Source: Roseibium hamelinense (GTDB lineage: Bacteria > Pseudomonadota > Alphaproteobacteria > Rhizobiales > Stappiaceae). From it: DNA of 64,000 bases. Numbering within the stretch: position 1 is the first letter of the stretch; the number at the start of each line of letters is the position of its first letter. Below, piece by piece: positions 1 to 7,536 of this stretch. The position numbers and the translations under genes are program-made. The notes under the pieces are model-generated. The model searched no databases, was not told the origin of the DNA, and worked only from the letters and a program-made list of their open reading frames with translations. The stretch spans positions 62,001 through 126,000 of the forward strand of contig NZ_VLLF01000002.1 in assembly GCF_007830545.1 (NCBI RefSeq). Reading direction: 5' to 3'.

Positions 1-293
1 GAACGCATAAAGGTCTCCGCTTGGCGCTGCCAATCCTTTTCAACTACACGGCAGGGTGCGGTTTGGAAAGGGAGACCGCGCCGCTGCCGGTGTCACAGAG
101 CGGCGCCTGGGTTCGCACATGTTACCGCTCACAAAGCGGACGTTGGTCCGTGTGACGCGGCAGACTGTGCAAGCCGTTTTTCATTTGCCGAGGACAAATG
201 GCAACGGGTTTCCAAAGCCCTTGCCCCGTCCACGCGGGTTGGTGTAAGGGGGTGTTGCGCCGCACTCCGTTTCGACAGAAACTCCCGGCGCAA
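1..293. other. left edge, no recognised gene
   Basis: This is GC-rich sequence upstream of the tRNA. Short open frames exist on the plus strand (for example 56-247), but none has a recognisable protein, and the composition resembles leader or spacer DNA. It may contain the tRNA promoter; no clear -35/-10 pair could be assigned. Confidence 0.4.
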
Positions 294-370
294 GGGCCTG
301 TAGCTCAACTGGTTAGAGCCGTCCGCTCATAACGGATTGGTTGGGGGTTCGAGTCCCTCCGGGCCCACCA
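294..370 (+). tRNA. tRNA with CAT anticodon, probably tRNA-Ile2 (lysidine type)
   Basis: The cloverleaf folds by eye. The acceptor stem GGGCCTG (294-300) pairs with CGGGCCC ending at 366, with one G-U pair. The D stem is GCTC/GAGC, the anticodon loop CTCATAA gives anticodon CAT, the T loop is TTCGAGT, the discriminator is A367 and the CCA is encoded (368-370). A CAT anticodon fits elongator Met, initiator Met or the Ile AUA tRNA whose C34 is changed to lysidine. The GGGCC-type acceptor and the lack of initiator features favour Ile2; this isotype choice is inference. The 3' end is the target of the island that follows. Confidence 0.9.
356..370 (+). repeat. attL-like 15-base direct repeat in tRNA 3' end
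   Basis: CCTCCGGGCCCACCA at the 3' end of the tRNA is repeated exactly, in the same orientation, at 2754-2768. A short direct repeat of a tRNA 3' end flanking foreign-looking DNA is the usual footprint of tyrosine-recombinase integration. No integrase gene lies between the copies. Confidence 0.75.
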
Positions 371-399
371 CCCCTATATTTTTCAATGACTTACGGGGC

Positions 400-421
400 G
401 AGTTGTACAGAGTTGTACACG
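400..421 (+). repeat. tandem AGTTGTACA repeats at left end of island
   Basis: AGTTGTACA occurs at 401-409 and 411-419, ten bases apart (one helical turn). The same word, same orientation, occurs at 2657-2665 and 2710-2718 near the right end. GAGTTGTACACG is shared in full between 410-421 and 2709-2720. Paired short repeats inside both ends resemble arm-type integrase binding sites; this role is inference. Confidence 0.55.
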
Positions 422-604
422 TACTCAAAAAACTTGTTTCTGAAAGACGCGGATCTTTGGGTTTTTATTCAGTTAATCGCCCTATTGCTCTGAATAATTG
501 AAATGAAATTCTAGCCTGCGTGTTTCATGGTGGGCCTACAAGGGTCAGGGTGTAATTATTCTGGTGAAGTTGTTTGTCTCAAACGGATTTATTATGCGTG
601 TGTT

Positions 605-1729
605 ATGAAGATTCAGACAAGTTGGCTCGATGGGCCTTTACTACCAAATATTTCCCTTAATGAGGCCATTGGGTGTGAGCAGATTGCCCTCGTCAGTCAG
701 AACGATGAAAGGCTCAAAAAAATCTTTCGCCATAGGCCAAATTTGGAGATCTTTCTAAACAGTTTTACTGATCAATTTGGGGTTTCAATAAAACCATCTC
801 TCATAATATTCAGGTGCGATAATCTTAGCTCTGCTTTGTCATTCGAAGCTATTGCAGCTTTTCGCAATATACTAGTTTCGTGCGCTGTACCCATAGCCAG
901 AGCGATGCATATACGTGAATCGGGAAGTGGAATTAAATTCGCCGAGACATTTGAATTTTATCCTTGGATGCTTTCCAAAGATGGTAATTCTCTTGTAGGT
1001 GAGAGTACAGTATTTATAGGTCATCACAGTGTAGAGCGAATCAAGGGCCAGAATAACCCGATCCAGCCGAATATAACTCGGGGCGCGCATGCATTTGACA
1101 TTGAGCTACTCAGATTTCTTTTGGAAGCATGGCAAAGTTATTTTTTGCATCACGTCGATAGTCACAAAAACATTGCGTTGTTTCGTTCGCTAAATATGGC
1201 GCATCAGGCATCGTTGATGCCCTCAACAGGTTTGTCTTCGGAGATGTATGACTACGGCAGGCTTATCTCGCTGTGGGTGAGTGCTATTGAAATTTTATTA
1301 CATCCCGGCGGTGACAAGACTGGAAGTCGGTGGACAATTTATAAAGTGCTTAAAGAAGCAGAGTGGCTAGACCAAACACTCGCCGAGGAAGCACATGAAA
1401 GCGGGAATAGCGCTGATGCGAAAAATACGAAGGGTAAACTAAATGTTGCAGGTTCTCTCTATGGTGAAATGTATGAAGCCCGCAACAAATTTCTGCATGG
1501 CAATCGGATAGACCTCAATGATTTGAAATGTAAGCGGTCAGAAGTATTTCGTTTTGATGTCGCGCCGATATTATATAGTCTCTTACTTAGATATTACTTA
1601 GGCGTAATTTATCCAGACGATCTGATTGACGATATTGAAACCGATGTGAGCGGATACCTTAACAAATATGTATTTTATCAAAAGCAACTTTTGCTAGAGC
1701 ACGCAGTTCGTGGAGCGTTTTGTTTGTAA
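605..1729 (+). CDS. HEPN-domain (ApeA-like) protein in tRNA island
   Basis: A protein of about 374 residues from the ATG at 605; an upstream in-frame ATG at 527 would add 26 residues, and neither start has a good ribosome site. Near the C-terminus the segment EARNKFLHGN contains the HEPN signature R-x4-H (R319 and H324 counted from 527), in the style of ApeA-like HEPN domains. In the wider HEPN superfamily this pair is the RNase active site, used in abortive-infection and toxin systems. The rest of the protein has no domain I recognise. It is clearly AT-richer than the flanking genes and carries AT-rich codons. It is the larger of the two island genes, with no adjacent antitoxin or nucleotidyltransferase. 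A defence role is inference from fold and location. Confidence 0.65.
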   Translation: MKIQTSWLDGPLLPNISLNEAIGCEQIALVSQNDERLKKIFRHRPNLEIFLNSFTDQFGVSIKPSLIIFRCDNLSSALSFEAIAAFRNILVSCAVPIARAMHIRESGSGIKFAETFEFYPWMLSKDGNSLVGESTVFIGHHSVERIKGQNNPIQPNITRGAHAFDIELLRFLLEAWQSYFLHHVDSHKNIALFRSLNMAHQASLMPSTGLSSEMYDYGRLISLWVSAIEILLHPGGDKTGSRWTIYKVLKEAEWLDQTLAEEAHESGNSADAKNTKGKLNVAGSLYGEMYEARNKFLHGNRIDLNDLKCKRSEVFRFDVAPILYSLLLRYYLGVIYPDDLIDDIETDVSGYLNKYVFYQKQLLLEHAVRGAFCL

Positions 1730-1982
1730 TGCCCATCGATCCCACACACGAGGTCTACTCAATCTTATTTTTTATGACTTTTTCAGAGAGGAAGAACGCC
1801 AAGCGGGACTACCATCTACGGCTTAAACGACCGGACCCCTTGATTTACATAAAAATTAGCCCCAAGAAAGTAAGATAGCTTCCTGGCCATCCTAGCTTCA
1901 GTTGCGGCTCCAAATACTTGAGCTAAAATCTTCGCAGGTTATTATTTTCAGGCTCAGATAAACATGGTTTGAGGTATTTTCC

Positions 1983-2345
1983 GTGAAACTGATGTTGCTT
2001 CCATTGTTCTTCGCTTTCGGCTTAATAGTTAATACGTCCACTGCAGTATCAGCTTACACCGGAAGCGAATTTTTGACAGATTGCGAGACATTTATTCAAG
2101 GACAGAGTGCAATAGTCGATTATGAAACGCTGGCACAGAACGTGTCATGTGGTAGATTTATACAGGGTGTAGTAGATACGCTTCGCTTCACTGAGAGCAC
2201 CCTTGTGTGTATTCCAGAAAACTACACGCCAGGACAGCTGGCGCGCATTTTTCTGAAATTCGCGCAGGATAACCCGCAACACCTACATTTTACGGCCGGG
2301 AGTTTGCTTGTTCATACTTTGCAGCAAGCATACCCCTGTAACTAA
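1983..2345 (+). CDS. Rap1a/Tai-like secreted protein
   Basis: This 120-residue protein starts at GTG 1983, preceded by TGAGG. Residues 1-24 form a signal peptide ending near VSA-YT. The mature part has the Rap1a/Tai layout: Cys in SCGRFIQGVVD, VCIPENYTPGQLARIFL, a QHLHFTAGSLLVHTL segment and a C-terminal YPC. Proteins of this family include periplasmic immunity proteins against type VI amidase effectors (Rap1a, Tai); many members are orphans of unknown function. No effector gene is adjacent. It is AT-rich like its neighbour and lies inside the tRNA island. The family call is from motif pattern; the partner is unknown. Confidence 0.65.
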   Translation: MKLMLLPLFFAFGLIVNTSTAVSAYTGSEFLTDCETFIQGQSAIVDYETLAQNVSCGRFIQGVVDTLRFTESTLVCIPENYTPGQLARIFLKFAQDNPQHLHFTAGSLLVHTLQQAYPCN

Positions 2346-2753
2346 TCTCTTTCCTTGAAGAAAATAACGCATTTTTGGACAATTCGCTCGGATGGCCCGC
2401 GCATATCGAGTCGTTTTCAATCCGGCCGGAGCTGCTGGGAGTGGATCATTCTGCGTAAGATGCTTTTTATCGCCGGGCGTCAGCTTTGTGGCGGGGCAAA
2501 CGGCTAAGAAGCTTAAAGCCGTATAGCTGACTTTGGAGGGCGCGCGCATGATCTCAATGCGTTCGTAAGAGCGAGGGCGGTTGCGGGAATGAAATAGACA
2601 TTATGTCATGCCTTCGGAGGTGTTCCCGAATATTGCGCGGAATGATTTGTGCGCGTAGTTGTACAATTGGTCCCGCTAAGTCTATGATACATTATGCGGA
2701 AAATGACCGAGTTGTACACGCTAACCTATTGAAATATAAGCATTTTGGTAGCG
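2346..2753. other. non-coding right part of island
   Basis: No convincing gene. Short open frames on both strands overlap each other, and one on the plus strand (2603-2944) runs through the attR repeat, which argues against it. The stretch contains two copies of AGTTGTACA (2657-2665, 2710-2718) close to the right boundary. Remnants of lost island genes cannot be excluded. Confidence 0.5.
2657..2720 (+). repeat. AGTTGTACA repeats at right end of island
   Basis: Copies at 2657-2665 and 2710-2718 match the pair at the left end (401-409, 411-419). The right-hand copy extends to GAGTTGTACACG (2709-2720), identical to 410-421. Confidence 0.5.
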
Positions 2754-2768
2754 CCTCCGGGCCCACCA
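2754..2768 (+). repeat. attR-like copy of tRNA 3' end
   Basis: Exact 15-base copy of 356-370. It is not part of a second tRNA: no acceptor 5' strand, D arm or anticodon arm precedes it. It marks the right boundary of the probable island, about 2.4 kb from the tRNA. Confidence 0.75.
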
Positions 2769-2968
2769 TTTACCCTAGGACGTCCGGATTTGTTCCTGCA
2801 AGGTTTTGTGGGTGCTTGAAAGGTGCTGGTCTGGCTTGTGTTGATTGGCCGGCAGCGGTGGTTACAGTTTTACCGCTAGGTGGGCGTTTTGGGCATTCCA
2901 TGGTTTCCAAACGCCTGCAGGATGTTATGTCCAACCTGCATTGACGCAAACAGGAAAAGGAGCCGGGT

Positions 2969-3364
2969 TTGGCCAAGGCAATCCATTCGATGATCCGCGT
3001 GCTGGATGAAGCGCGGTCGCTGGCGTTTTACGACAAGGCATTCGGGCTCAAAGTGAAAGACCGGCTGGATTTTCCGGATTTCACGTTGATCTATCTCAGC
3101 AATCCTGAGAGCGACTTTGAACTCGAGATGACGGTCAACAAGGCTCAAACGGAGCCATACGATCTAGGCAACGGTTATGGGCATTTTGCCGTCTCGGTGG
3201 CCAACCTGGATGCCGAATATGCAAGATTCGAAGCGGAGGGGCTAAGTCCCCGAAAATTGGTGGAATTTGCCCCGGCCGGCGAGCTGGTGGCCCGGTTTTT
3301 CTTTGTTCAAAATCCGGATGGCTACCAGATCGAGGTTTTGGAGCGCAGCGGCCGGTTCGCCTGA
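2969..3364 (+). CDS. gloA: lactoylglutathione lyase-type VOC protein
   Basis: A 131-residue glyoxalase I-like protein, expected to isomerise the methylglyoxal-glutathione hemithioacetal to lactoylglutathione. The length matches bacterial GloA (about 135), and the four metal-ligand positions are recognisable: H6, E53 (or E51), H72 in GHFAVSV and E122 in QIEVLE. The start is TTG at 2969, chosen because AGGAAAAGGAG lies just upstream and the sequence begins directly at the first beta strand. It is the first chromosomal gene right of the island and has GC-rich codon use again. Some VOC proteins of this size act on other substrates, so the exact reaction is probable rather than certain. Confidence 0.8.
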   Translation: MAKAIHSMIRVLDEARSLAFYDKAFGLKVKDRLDFPDFTLIYLSNPESDFELEMTVNKAQTEPYDLGNGYGHFAVSVANLDAEYARFEAEGLSPRKLVEFAPAGELVARFFFVQNPDGYQIEVLERSGRFA

Positions 3365-3435
3365 GCTGCCTGCGGCCGCCCAAAACGGTGGCGTTCGGCC
3401 GTTCTCAAACCGCACCGTCTTGCCAAGGTGGAATG

Positions 3436-4074
3436 TCACTTGGTCAGACGGGCGGCATGCCGTGCCAGAAAGCGGGCGGTTTCAGCATCCGACGGCGGCT
3501 CGCCGGCAAAGGTCTGCGCATATGCGGGCATTCTCGCGATGCGGTCACTCAGAGGCTCTTCGGCTTTCATGGAGATGTAGCCGATTTGGGTCTGATACAT
3601 CGCGTTTGCTCGGATTTCAGCGTCGTAATTTGAAAAACCGTGCCGCTCGAACATCGCGGTAAAAGCTGCAACCCGCACTCCGTCCGCCGCCTTGAGCGTT
3701 TCACCCAAAGGCGCATCTGTATGCGCCCAGTTGCGGATTGCAAATTCCAGCCGCGAGTCGAACAGTTCGGAGTTCAGCCAGCAATCAAAAACGTTCAAAA
3801 TCGCTTCCGCCGCCGAACCCGCATAGGCTTTCGATTGGCGCACCAGGCTCTGGGTGTTCTTTGCCTGCCACATATCGATCAGATCCTGCAGCAAGTCTTC
3901 ACGGTCGGAAAAATGGCCATAAAAGCTGGTCCGGGACAGGCTCAGACGGTTGGCAAGCGGCATCACCTTCACCGCGTCAATGCCGTGTTCGAGAAGCTGG
4001 TCGTAGGCCGCCTGGAGCCAGAGTTCCCGAGACCCGCGCCACCCGGACGGCTTGATGTCGTCAGCCTGTGTCAT
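3436..4074 (-). CDS. TetR-family transcriptional regulator
   Basis: A 212-residue regulator. The N-terminal helix-turn-helix contains the typical TetR pattern (AANRLSLSRTSFYGHFSDREDLL-like, with S-x-T/S-FYGHF at the recognition helix), followed by an all-helical ligand domain of unknown specificity. An in-frame ATG at 4221 exists, but the start at 4074 fits the family and leaves the intergenic palindromes free. It is divergent from the N-demethylase genes at 4245, so it probably represses them and itself through the paired palindromes at 4117-4151. The likely inducer is the demethylated substrate or a product; this is inference. Confidence 0.85.
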   Translation of the reverse strand: MTQADDIKPSGWRGSRELWLQAAYDQLLEHGIDAVKVMPLANRLSLSRTSFYGHFSDREDLLQDLIDMWQAKNTQSLVRQSKAYAGSAAEAILNVFDCWLNSELFDSRLEFAIRNWAHTDAPLGETLKAADGVRVAAFTAMFERHGFSNYDAEIRANAMYQTQIGYISMKAEEPLSDRIARMPAYAQTFAGEPPSDAETARFLARHAARLTK

Positions 4075-4116
4075 GAGCGCCTGAATACCAACCGGAACAA
4101 GGCATTTCAAGCGTAT

Positions 4117-4151
4117 CGACATATATGTCGGAAAAAACGACACATATGTCG
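4117..4151. promoter_or_regulatory. paired TetR operator candidates
   Basis: Two copies of CGACA-N4-TGTCG occur between the divergent TetR and demethylase genes. The first (4117-4130) is a perfect 14-base palindrome. The second (4138-4151) has the same arms with spacer CATA and extends to AACGACA/TGTCGTT. The centres are exactly 21 bases apart, two helical turns, so two dimers would bind on the same face. Confidence 0.7.
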
Positions 4152-4244
4152 TTTGTGGGCGTGGAGCCGGTGACGTGGCGGATTTAGCATTCCAGCCCTT
4201 CGGACCTTTCAGAGTCCGCATTCCGTTTGTTTTCAGGATTGGCC

Positions 4245-6296
4245 ATGACCACGGTAATTGCTTCCAAAGATCCGCTTTTGCAGCCGTTCAAACTCAAGCA
4301 TTTGACGCTCAAGAACCGGATCATGACCACCAGTCACGAGCCGGCTTATCCGGAAGACGGCATGCCGAAAGACCGCTATCGGGCCTATCACGAGGCGCGG
4401 GCGAAAGCCGGTGTTGCCATGACCATGACCGCCGGATCGGCCGCCGTTTCGCGCAACTCGCCGCCGGTCTTCAATAACATTCTGGCCTACAAGGATGAGG
4501 TTGTGCCCTGGATGGCCAAGCTTGCCGATGCCTGCCACGAACATGGTTGCGCCGTGATGATCCAGCTGACGCATTTGGGGCGGCGGACGCATTGGAACAA
4601 GGCCGACTGGCTGCCCTGCGTCTCCCCCGGACATCAACGTGAACCCGCCCACCGGGCCTTTCCGAAAAAAATCGAAGACTGGGAAATCGCCCGCATCATC
4701 GCGGACTATGCGGACGCAGCCGAGCGCATGCAGGCGGCCGGTTTGGATGGCATCGAATTGCAGGCCTATGGCCACTTGATGGACCAGTTTTGGTCAGAGC
4801 GGACCAACCAGCTCGACGCGCCTTACGGTGGCCCTCTGGATAACCGGCTGCGGTTCACCTTCGACGTTTTGGATGCGATCCGCAAACGCGTCGGCCATGA
4901 GTTTATCGTCGGCATTCGCTACACGGCTGACGAAGTGGCTCCAGGAGGTATCAGCGTCGCCGAGGGGCTGGAGATTTCGCGGCGGTTGAAGGCGAGCGGG
5001 CAGGTCGATTTTCTGAATGTCATTCGCGGTCATATCGACACCGATCCCGGCCTGACGGATGTCATCCCCGTTCAGGGTATGAAGAACGCACCGCACCTCG
5101 ACTTTGCCGGCACGATCCGCAAGGAAACGGGTCTGCCGACGTTCCATGCGGCGAAAATTCCGGATGTCGCCACCGCACGTCATGCGATTGCCGAGGGCAT
5201 TCTGGATATGGTCGGAATGACCAGGGCGCACATGGCAGATCCCATGATCGTCAAGAAGATCATGGAGAAGCGGGAGCATGACATTCGTCCCTGTGTCGGC
5301 GCGACCTACTGTCTTGACCGGATATATCAGGCGGGCGATGCACTGTGCATTCACAATGCGGCCACCGGGCGCGAGCTGTCCATGCCGCACGACATTGCGC
5401 CCGCGGCTGCGGCGAAAAAAGTCACGATTGTCGGGGCGGGACCAGCCGGACTGGAAGCAGCGCGTGTGGCGGCGGAGCGCGGCCACAAGGTGACTGTGTT
5501 TGAGGCCGCACCCGATCCGGGAGGTCAGATCCGGTTGACCGCGCAATCCGAACGGCGCCGCGAAATGATTTCGATCATCGATTGGCGGATGGATCAATGC
5601 GCCGCGCGCGGAGTCGAGTTCCGCTTCAACACGTTTGCCGAGGCCGGGGACGTTTTGTGCGAAGCCCCCGATGTGGCGATCATCGCCACCGGCGGCCTGC
5701 CGGACACGGAGGTTCTGGAGACCGGCAATGATCTGGTCGTGTCCAGCTGGGATATCATTGCCGGCGACGTTAAACCAGGGCGCCGGGTGCTGGTATATGA
5801 CGATGCCGGCGATCATGCCGCGCTTCAGGCAGCCGAGATCATTGCAAAGTCCGGTGCTCATGTGGAGATCATGACGCCCGACCGCTCCTTTGCCCCGGAT
5901 GTTATGGCGATGAACCTTGTGCCCTACATGCGCGTGCTGCAGGACAAGGACGTCCGCTTCACGGTGACCTACCGGCTGATGGATGTGAAGCGTAGCGGCA
6001 ACATGCTGACGGCGGTGATCGGAACCGACTATTCGAGCCACCGCGAGGAACGCGATTTCGACCAGGTGGTCGTCAATCACGGGACGCTGCCGCTCGATGA
6101 CCTGTATTTCGAGTTGAAGCCGCAATCACGAAATCTCGGTGAGATCGATCAGGACGCACTCCTGTCCGGTGTGCCGCAGCCAGATGGGCCGAACCCGGAC
6201 GGTGCTTTCGCGCTCTACCGGATCGGAGACGCCGTTTCTGCCCGCAACACCCACGCTGCCATTTATGACGCGCTGCGGCTTGTAAAGGACCTTTGA
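4245..6296 (+). CDS. FMN/FAD N-demethylase, StcD/DgcA-like
   Basis: A 683-residue member of the trimethylamine-dehydrogenase/2,4-dienoyl-CoA reductase family. Residues 1-365 form an old-yellow-enzyme barrel, then a Cys-bearing linker, then a dinucleotide-binding domain with VGAGPAG near 396-402. By similarity to N-methylproline demethylase (StcD) and dimethylglycine demethylase (DgcA) it should remove an N-methyl group from a small amino acid. Compared with the four-Cys cluster motif of trimethylamine dehydrogenase, only C350, C356 and C368 are seen; the position of the second ligand is Ala353. The start at ATG 4245 has AGG upstream. The stop overlaps the region just before the Rieske gene, so the two are co-translated. 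Repression by the divergent TetR protein is likely. Confidence 0.75.
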   Translation: MTTVIASKDPLLQPFKLKHLTLKNRIMTTSHEPAYPEDGMPKDRYRAYHEARAKAGVAMTMTAGSAAVSRNSPPVFNNILAYKDEVVPWMAKLADACHEHGCAVMIQLTHLGRRTHWNKADWLPCVSPGHQREPAHRAFPKKIEDWEIARIIADYADAAERMQAAGLDGIELQAYGHLMDQFWSERTNQLDAPYGGPLDNRLRFTFDVLDAIRKRVGHEFIVGIRYTADEVAPGGISVAEGLEISRRLKASGQVDFLNVIRGHIDTDPGLTDVIPVQGMKNAPHLDFAGTIRKETGLPTFHAAKIPDVATARHAIAEGILDMVGMTRAHMADPMIVKKIMEKREHDIRPCVGATYCLDRIYQAGDALCIHNAATGRELSMPHDIAPAAAAKKVTIVGAGPAGLEAARVAAERGHKVTVFEAAPDPGGQIRLTAQSERRREMISIIDWRMDQCAARGVEFRFNTFAEAGDVLCEAPDVAIIATGGLPDTEVLETGNDLVVSSWDIIAGDVKPGRRVLVYDDAGDHAALQAAEIIAKSGAHVEIMTPDRSFAPDVMAMNLVPYMRVLQDKDVRFTVTYRLMDVKRSGNMLTAVIGTDYSSHREERDFDQVVVNHGTLPLDDLYFELKPQSRNLGEIDQDALLSGVPQPDGPNPDGAFALYRIGDAVSARNTHAAIYDALRLVKDL

Positions 6297-6298
6297 CC

Positions 6299-7534
6299 AT
6301 GATGAGCGAAGCCGACATTCTCCAGCTGTTGATGCGCCGCACGCCGGGGTATTCGCTGGCGCAGCCGTTTTACACCGATCCGGATCTGTTTCAAACCGAT
6401 GTGATGAAGGTGTTCGGGACGCAGTGGCTGTTCGCAGCGCCGGCCCAGGAAATACCAAAGCCCGGCAACTACGTGACTTTGCAAATCGGTCCCTATTCGG
6501 TGATCGTGGTGCGCGGCGCAGATCGCAAAATTCGCGCGTTTCACAATTCCTGCCGCCATCGTGGCAGCCGGATTTGTGCCGCAAGCAAGGGCTCGGCACC
6601 AAAGCTGGTTTGTCCCTACCACCAGTGGACCTATGAGCTCGACGGCAGGTTGCTGTTTGCGCGCGACATGGGCGCGGGGTTTGACCTGACCGCCCATGGC
6701 CTGAAGCCGGTGCATGTCGCTGAAGCGGCGGGGCTTGTCTTCATCTGTCTGGCGGATCAAGCCCCGGATTTTGCGCCGTTGCAGCGTGAGGCCGTGCGCT
6801 ACATCGGTCCGCATGATCTCGGCAATGCCAAGATTGCCCATCAAAGCACGATTCTTGAGAAGGCGAACTGGAAACTCGTTCTGGAAAACAACCGGGAATG
6901 CTATCACTGTTCCGGCTCGCATCCCTCACTGTGCCGCACTTTTCCCGATAATCCGGATCTTGTCGGCAGCAGTCTTGGCGAGGCCGCAACCGAAGGCGCG
7001 GCGCATATCGCCCGGTGCGAGGCGGCCGGCTTGCCGTCGGCCTATGTTCTGGACCCCTCCGAGACTTGGCGGTTCGTGCGCATTCCGTTCCTTGGAGACG
7101 CCGTCAGCTACACCATGGACGGCAAGGCGGCGGTGGCAACAGGCATCGGCCATGTCCCGGTTCAGGACGCGGGTACCTGCTTGTTCTTTTCTTATCCGAA
7201 CACCTGGTGCCATTTCCTGCATGACCAGGCGCTGGTGTTCCGCGTGCTGCCGGTTTCGCCGCAGGAGACGCAGGTCACCACGACCTGGCTTGTGCACGGG
7301 GAAGCGGAAGAAGGCCGCGACTACGATTTGAACCGCCTGACCGAGGTCTGGCTGCACACCAATGACGAGGACCGCCAGATCGTTGAGGAAAACCAGGTCG
7401 GGATCAATTCACCGGCCTATGTGCCGGGGCCCTATTCGCAGCGGCAGGAAAGCGGCGTCATTCAGTTTATTGACTGGTATGCGCGTACGCTCGAGCGCAA
7501 ACTGCTTGGCCGGATTCAGGTGGCTGCGGAATAG
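6299..7534 (+). CDS. Rieske non-haem iron N-demethylase (Stc2/GbcA-like)
   Basis: This 411-residue protein is the oxygenase component of a two-part demethylase. The Rieske 2Fe-2S ligands are C85-x-H87 and C105-x2-H108. The mononuclear iron site is in NNRECYHCSGSH (H203, H208), with E200 as the bridging acid. It resembles stachydrine (proline betaine) demethylase Stc2 and glycine betaine oxygenase GbcA, which take a quaternary amine to its N-methyl or dimethyl form. The FMN enzyme upstream would remove the next methyl. ATG codons at 6299 and 6302 are both possible, and the upstream gene stops at 6296. No ferredoxin reductase partner is adjacent, so electrons must come from elsewhere. Confidence 0.8.
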   Translation: MMSEADILQLLMRRTPGYSLAQPFYTDPDLFQTDVMKVFGTQWLFAAPAQEIPKPGNYVTLQIGPYSVIVVRGADRKIRAFHNSCRHRGSRICAASKGSAPKLVCPYHQWTYELDGRLLFARDMGAGFDLTAHGLKPVHVAEAAGLVFICLADQAPDFAPLQREAVRYIGPHDLGNAKIAHQSTILEKANWKLVLENNRECYHCSGSHPSLCRTFPDNPDLVGSSLGEAATEGAAHIARCEAAGLPSAYVLDPSETWRFVRIPFLGDAVSYTMDGKAAVATGIGHVPVQDAGTCLFFSYPNTWCHFLHDQALVFRVLPVSPQETQVTTTWLVHGEAEEGRDYDLNRLTEVWLHTNDEDRQIVEENQVGINSPAYVPGPYSQRQESGVIQFIDWYARTLERKLLGRIQVAAE

Positions 7535-7536
7535 AC

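Noticed and set aside
56-247. 63-codon open frame before the tRNA
   Set aside because: No recognisable protein, no ribosome site, and a Thr/Arg-rich random composition.
2754-2768. Possible second tRNA at the CCA-ending sequence
   Set aside because: Only the 3' 15 bases are present; there is no upstream cloverleaf.
2603-2944. Open frame crossing the right att repeat
   Set aside because: It spans the island boundary and its translation has no family features, so it is not expected to be a gene.
4794-6125. 443-codon open frame opposite the FMN demethylase gene
   Set aside because: Antisense to a gene with clear domains; no recognisable family and no ribosome site.
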